Position numbers and translations under genes: made by a program
Shown: positions 59,254 to 64,000 of the stretch, piece after piece
Numbering within the stretch: position 1 is the first letter of the stretch
How the letters are laid out: each line of letters starts with the position of its first letter
DNA from: Thuidium tamariscinum
Lineage: Eukaryota > Streptophyta > Bryopsida > Hypnales > Thuidiaceae
Direction: 5' to 3'
Length of the DNA: 64,000 nucleotides
Assembly (NCBI GenBank): GCA_947034885.2
Contig: OX344750.2
Coordinates: forward strand, 1,054,001-1,118,000
Notes under the pieces: model-generated
What the model was told of the DNA's origin: nothing
What the model saw: only the letters and a program-made list of their open reading frames with translations
The model's database searches: none

Positions 59254-61212
59254 TGTGAGTCCTATCATTGTCACTCAGGCCTTGAATTTTTTTTTTACTT
59301 GTTGCTCATATTTAGGGCTATTATGGTTAAAAAAGAACTAAAAAAGTGTGTTCGAAGTCGAGTTGATACAATTCCCTACAACCACGGGGAATTGGTTAGA
59401 ATTGTTCTGGAATACCCTAAAAGACTCCTTAAAATCAATTTCTATGTATTATTAGGTGATTAGATATGATATTAAGCAATTACCAGAAGGTTGCACTAAT
59501 TAGTATTCGGGAGACGAATTAGTGCAAAAGCACTAAGACGGGCCTTATCGGAATTCTTAAGAAAGGTCCTGGCAGGATTGGACTCCAACCGGAAACCACG
59601 GGAGTCCAATAGTCTCCTAAGAGCGTCACAACAAAGCTAACTTGTGGAGATTCTTTTGTACGGGAATGATTCTTCCTCGAAGGAATTAATTCCGCTATAG
59701 TATAATTTTTACTTTATTTAGATAGAGTGAGTTCTTAGCAAAACTTTGCACTTGACTTTAGAGGTCTCTCTAGAAGATCCCCTAAAAGTTTCGTAATTTT
59801 TTGAATTGTGAAAGTGACTCCATGGGAAGTCAACCGCTTTTATCGGCAATTAGAAATTTGTATAGAATTCCATGGTGATGATAAAATTCCACAAAAAATT
59901 AGTATAGTGTGTTTTATCATAAATAAGCGCCACACCAAATTTCAAGACATTCTGACTTCAACAAGTACCTAAACCAACGGTAGCAACAAATTTTAATGGT
60001 TTTATCAAATTCCTTGCGAGTTGACCGGCATGTGGGGAGTATATGGAGTCCGATTTGGGTCAACTTAGACTCTTTTCTAACATTCTTGAACCTTCTTGAC
60101 AACCCTAGCTAGTCAAAACTTTTGGAAAAAATCAATTCCAAAAGATAGATTTTCTACCCTTTTCACTGGATTGTAATTGTTAGCTTTTGAGCACACTTAG
60201 GCTCTAGGAGTAAGGGTTTGGGGTACCTTTAGGCTAGTTTGGGTCTTCTAAAGCTATTGGCGCTTTTCATTTGGAAATTGGACCATTTCTCCAAAATTTA
60301 GAGTAGTCTCAACAGTAGTGTAGAATTTTAAAGGTTAAATTTAACTTTTTAGGTAGTTTAGTAAGTAATTTGAGGGGGGAGGAGGCTTTGGAAATGTATA
60401 AAAGGCTTCCCCCTCCCTTCACTTCACACCCATTACAATCATTATCAAACCATTAAGATCATTCTGATAACCATCATATCATTCTTTTCAAATCATTCCT
60501 ACACCATTCTATACCATTCTATCATCTTTGCACCTATTTGGCACTCATTTCAAGTTTGGCAACACCTCCTATTTCAACTTGTTGGTACACTCTCAAGACT
60601 TTACATTCTTGCACTTGTCTTGAGTTGAAGTGTTTTAAACATTGTTGTATGTTTATTGGAGGCATTGATACATTATTCTAACTATTCTCCTGAACATTGT
60701 GTTTTGTTTACAATTCATTATAATTCTTTGTGACTAGTCTCTTCGGGTGGATTCATAACCTGAATTGGTTTATCAGAATCCGCCTCGGGCCTAGCCATTG
60801 AATTGTGATTCCAATAGGAAAATTGGAGTTGAATCCAATCTCTAACAGAGCTCTTGCAAATTATTGCTAGAATTTGAGGCTAACCCCTCTAATACAGCAA
60901 AGCTTTCGCCCTGAGATTCATTTTGGAAGGGAAATTGTAAGAGGCCTAAACCCCCACTTTTGTATTCCAATTTGGTTTTTGATCAAAGGGTCCTTCAAGG
61001 AGACCCTGGTTTGGTTAAAATAACCATTGGCAAACAATCATCAATTTTATAAATTGTGTTGGATTTATTTAGTTCACCAATTTGGTAGTCAAGAACGTGG
61101 CCAGTTAAGGCAGCTCACCAGAGAGAACCGCCGGTAGTAGCCGGGTAGGCAGGCACCTAGTTTGGCAGTCAGAGAGTGGACAATTCGGAATCTAGAACTT
61201 GGTGCTCTCACA
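59254..61212 (+). mobile_element. LTR-like block, family D copy 2 (opposite to copy 1)
   Basis: 1959 bp, starting TGTGAGTCC and ending GCTCTCACA. It matches 1-2220 in reverse orientation, including the stretch just inside the left end. TATA box TATAAAAGG on the plus strand at 60397-60405 is followed by a CT-rich leader, which gives a U3 of about 1.14 kb. A relative of the conserved core lies near 60896-60911. The flanking 5-mers (TAGTC and CGAGA) do not match, so the target duplication is lost, or one end is misplaced. No coding domain. Fossil. Confidence 0.6.
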
Positions 61213-61589
61213 CGAGAACTCATCTTCACTAAATACATATACGGGGATGATGCCCATCAAGGCCCTCTTTCTCCTAAATTTTTGAAATTTAAACATTGAA
61301 AGTGACTTTCACTAGTAGAAAAAAACAGTGACCAAATTAACAAAACTCAACACAAAAGTGTTGATTTTTTTTGTTGATTTGGACATGTTAATTTGGGTAC
61401 TTTTGAACACAAAAGTGTTGATTTTTTAACAAAAAAATGTCAAATTTTAACAAAAAAGTGTTCATTTTTTTGTTAATTTGGACCTTTTTTTAAAATAAAT
61501 TTTAAAAATTTCATAAAAAATTTCAACCTCTAGGGAGGTGCCATGTGGCGGCCTATCCAACTACCACATGGCGGCTATTGAGGAAATGA

Positions 61590-61672
61590 GGCCACCGGGG
61601 TTTGAACCCGCGACCTTGTGGTTGGAGGCTAAGGCTCTTGCCAAGGCACCAACCACTCAAGATGAGTGATTG
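61590..61672 (-). repeat. tRNA-like stretch with RNA polymerase III B box
   Basis: On the minus strand GGTTCAAACCC (61598-61608) fits the B box consensus, inside GGTCGCGGGTTCAAACCCC, and a weak A-box-like GGTTGGTGCC lies about 40 bp upstream. The anticodon arm cannot be folded into a standard tRNA. It may be the head of a tRNA-derived SINE or a tRNA relic captured by the CACTA-type element. Confidence 0.35.
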
Positions 61673-61723
61673 TTGGATAAGTAGAAATGTATTTAGATAG
61701 TTCTTTCGGGTTTTTTCAATTCT

Positions 61724-62770
61724 TTCTTAAAGTCATCAGACTTTAGAGGCGATTCAGACCTAATAAAAGAACTTTTTTGGAGAAACTTTGAACTAAGTAA
61801 AGTTGAGAAATAAAGTCTTCTTTCACCTCCAACAATTTTTTTGAGATTTTGATCTTCCAATCAAAAGTTATGAACAAAAATCAGAGAGGGAGTTTGAAAA
61901 TTTTAAAAATAAATGTTCATTTCCACCCCTCTCTGATTTTTGTCCATAACTTTTGATTGGAATATCCAAATCTCAAAAAAATTGTTGGAGGTGAAAGAAG
62001 ACTTTATTTCTCAACTTTCTTTAGTTCAAAGTTTTTCCAAAAAAGTTATTTTACTAGGTCTGAATTGCCCCTAAAGTCTGCTGACTTTTCAAAAATCCGA
62101 TTTGTGATGATTTAATTTAAAAAGAAATCTACATTGTAAAATTAAGACTCCAAAGGCCTATAAAGAAACAAAAGAATTAAAATTATACTTATATTTGAAT
62201 TTGGAGTTGAGACATAATTTTAATTTTATTATTCTTTAACTTTTTTCCCATCAAAAGTCAGTAGACTTTAGTGGTGATTTTGTCCTAGTAGATAAACTTT
62301 TCAAAAAAACCTTTGGACTAATGAAAGTTGTAAGATGAAGATTTCTTTCACCTGCAACAATCCAATTAAGATTTGGATCTTTCAATTAAAAGGTATGGAC
62401 AAAAATTAGAGAAGGTGTTTAAAAATGTAAAAAAAATGTCCATTTCTACTCCCCTCTGATTTTTGTTCATAACTTTTGATTGGAAGATCTAAATCTCAAA
62501 AAAATTGTTGGAGGTGAAAGATATATCAATTCTACAACTTTAATTAGTCCAAAATTTATTGAAAAAATTAATTGTACAAAAAAAATTCTTAACATTTTAT
62601 AACACTGCCTCTGAAATTTATTTGTAATTTTTTATTGAAGACTCCAAATTGCAAACGGTTTTTTGGAGATGAAATATTGTTTGATTCCTCAACTTTTCTT
62701 AGTTCAAAGTTTTTTGAAAAAAGTTCTTTTTCTATGACAAAATGACCTCTGAAGTCTACTGATTTTACAC
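61724..62770. repeat. Nested inverted repeats inside the CACTA-type element
   Basis: Arms 61724-61918 and 61919-62095 are near-perfect inverted copies, from AGTCATCAGACTTTAGAGGC to GCCCCTAAAGTCTGCTGACT. Two further diverged arms of the same text occur at about 62250-62415 and 62440-62560, and part of one at 62640-62765. All contain the TTGTTGGAGGTGAAAGA motif or its inverse. RNA from this region would fold into long hairpins. Confidence 0.75.
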
Positions 62771-63081
62771 AATATCGAATAGTGAATGATGAATTTAAAA
62801 AACAACAAAGTATTGTGCATAGAACACTAACTATGGTGATTCAAACATTTTTCAAATGAAGAAAACTAATTTGAGACACATATATGTGAAAATGAACAAA
62901 AAAATGTTAATTTTTTTGTTACTTTTGAATTGCAGTATCCAAATCAATAAAAAAAAGTGTTGATTTTGACAATGTGTACTAGAATCAACAAAAAAATGTG
63001 AAAATGGACAATGCAGTATCCACTTCAACAAAAAATTGTTGATGTTTTGTTAATTTGGTCACTGTTTTTCTAGTAGTGTTT

Positions 63082-63335
63082 TGAGAGAATGAAGTGTGAG
63101 AAAACTAGTTGTGTTGAGTTTCCCTTGACGAAATTAGAAGCTTAGAACTAGGGAAGAAGTGAGAGAGAAGATAGATAGAGTTTTCCCGAAAATACGGTAT
63201 TTCGTTTTTTTCCTTGAAAACTCAATTTCCACTCAAGTAAGGAATTAAGAGTATTGAGTAGTTCTAAATTTCAGATTTAGTACATACTAGGTCCCAAAAT
63301 ACCAAACCAGGCCTTCAGTATTGAAAAACAGAATA
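63082..63335. other. Intergenic DNA between two elements
   Basis: No gene or repeat end recognised. Confidence 0.4.
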
Positions 63336-64000
63336 GGGTCGTTGCAAGAAACACCGTGCAAAAAGCGCAGCGTTTTCAATAGTACTTTTTTTTTTCTAGG
63401 AGTACTTTAAAATTAGAAAAAAAAGTTTTAAAAAAAGTGAAAAATATGTTTCATGTATAAACCCTTAAGAAGAAGGTACCCTAGAAAGGAAAGGCATAGG
63501 AAAAATCTCTAAGTAGGAAATCCAGAAAAGTGCAAAATCTCAAGAAAATTAGTACTTCCGCATTTAAATTTGTAAAAAATAGGAAAATCAATTTGAAGAA
63601 AAACTAAAAATTGGCCATTTGAGGAAAGTTGATTTTGATGAGATTTGACCAAAAGAACAATCTTAAAACCATCATCATTGTTCAAAAATTGCGTGTCAAA
63701 AAAAAAATTTGTACTCATGTGGAGGACATAAAAAACATATTTTTAGATTTTTTTTGAAATTTGTAGGTTTTACACCTATGCAAATAGACCATGAAAGTTT
63801 CGTTTTCAAATCATTTAATTTAGACACTGCGAACGTAATGGTAACCATAACGTATTTATGTAACAGCTCAACGAAAATGATTTTTTTTAATTTCTGAAAA
63901 ATAAGGGATCTAATAAGCTTCAAGTTAGGTATGTTTAATAAAAATTTCATGTTCATTGGACTTAATCTCCAAAAGTTATAGTGGAAAACAAAAAAGTGGT
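63336..64000. mobile_element. Left part of a third GGGTCGTTGCAAG element (cut by window end)
   Basis: Starts GGGTCGTTGCAAGAAACACC after AATA. The interior follows 52278-53009 closely in order (GCGTTTTC, AAGAAGAAGGTACC, CTCTAAGTAGGA and a later CATGTGGAGGA motif), so it belongs to the same lineage as that element. The right end is outside the window. No coding sequence. Confidence 0.7.

Larger units (their letters stand above)
61307..63081. mobile_element. 1.77-kb CACTA-type non-autonomous element
   Basis: The element is 61310-63078. Left end CACTAGTAGAAAAAAACAGT and right end (read inward) CACTACTAGAAAAACAGTGA continue as inverted repeats for about 35 bp, through a CCAAATTAACAAAAC motif. It is flanked by TTT on both sides (61307-61309, 63079-63081), the 3-bp duplication of the CACTA superfamily. 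Repeated GTTGATTTTTTTGTTGATTT-like motifs near both ends resemble subterminal transposase-binding repeats. The interior holds nested inverted repeats of about 170 bp (separate entry) and a tRNA-like stretch. No transposase gene, so it is non-autonomous. Confidence 0.85.

Noticed and set aside
61590-61672. A functional tRNA gene
   Set aside because: The B box is good, but the A box is weak and the anticodon arm does not fold, so it is listed only as tRNA-like.

Overview
The window is nuclear DNA of a land plant. It holds only two recognisable host genes: the splicing factor SLU7 and a mitochondrial elongation factor G. Both are split by short GT-AG introns, and both spliced reading frames close exactly (542 and 764 residues). 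The rest is AT-rich repeat DNA: large non-coding LTR-like blocks, a degraded retroelement, and DNA transposons with their short derivatives. The remains of a piggyBac-type transposase and the compact introns hint at a non-flowering plant, but that is a weak inference.

Layout. 1-2220 is an LTR-like block (family D). 2226-5483 is AT-rich DNA with a short tandem repeat. 5703-9339 and 12698-20403 are two copies of a large LTR-like block (family AB). The first copy is bracketed by a 219-bp direct repeat. The second is split by a 297-bp MITE and by a 3.87-kb TG..CA block (family C, copy 1). Between the AB blocks (9559-12697) lies a broken LTR retroelement with RNase H and Gag remnants and an inverted copy of the same MITE. 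20404-23390 is a broken reading-frame region of unknown kind. 23400-25588 is a PIF/Harbinger transposon with its right end about 170 bp from the SLU7 start codon. SLU7 spans 25757-29555 and the mitochondrial EF-G gene 36175-42767. Between and after the genes are TTAA-flanked elements, CACTA-type foldbacks, a Stowaway-like MITE, an unclassified family with 4-bp target duplications, family C copy 2 (48072-51877), a piggyBac-type transposase fossil (53480-54600), family D copy 2 (59254-61212) and a 1.77-kb CACTA-type element (61310-63078).

How things fit together. SLU7 acts in nuclear pre-mRNA splicing and EF-G in mitochondrial translation. They lie on the same strand about 6.6 kb apart and no functional link is visible. 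I found no new multigene system. The most unusual signals are in the repeats: three LTR-like families that share a promoter layout and a short conserved core, TTAA-flanked elements close to a piggyBac-type fossil, an RNase H remnant lying upstream of Gag, and a transposon end that has become the immediate upstream neighbour of an essential splicing gene.
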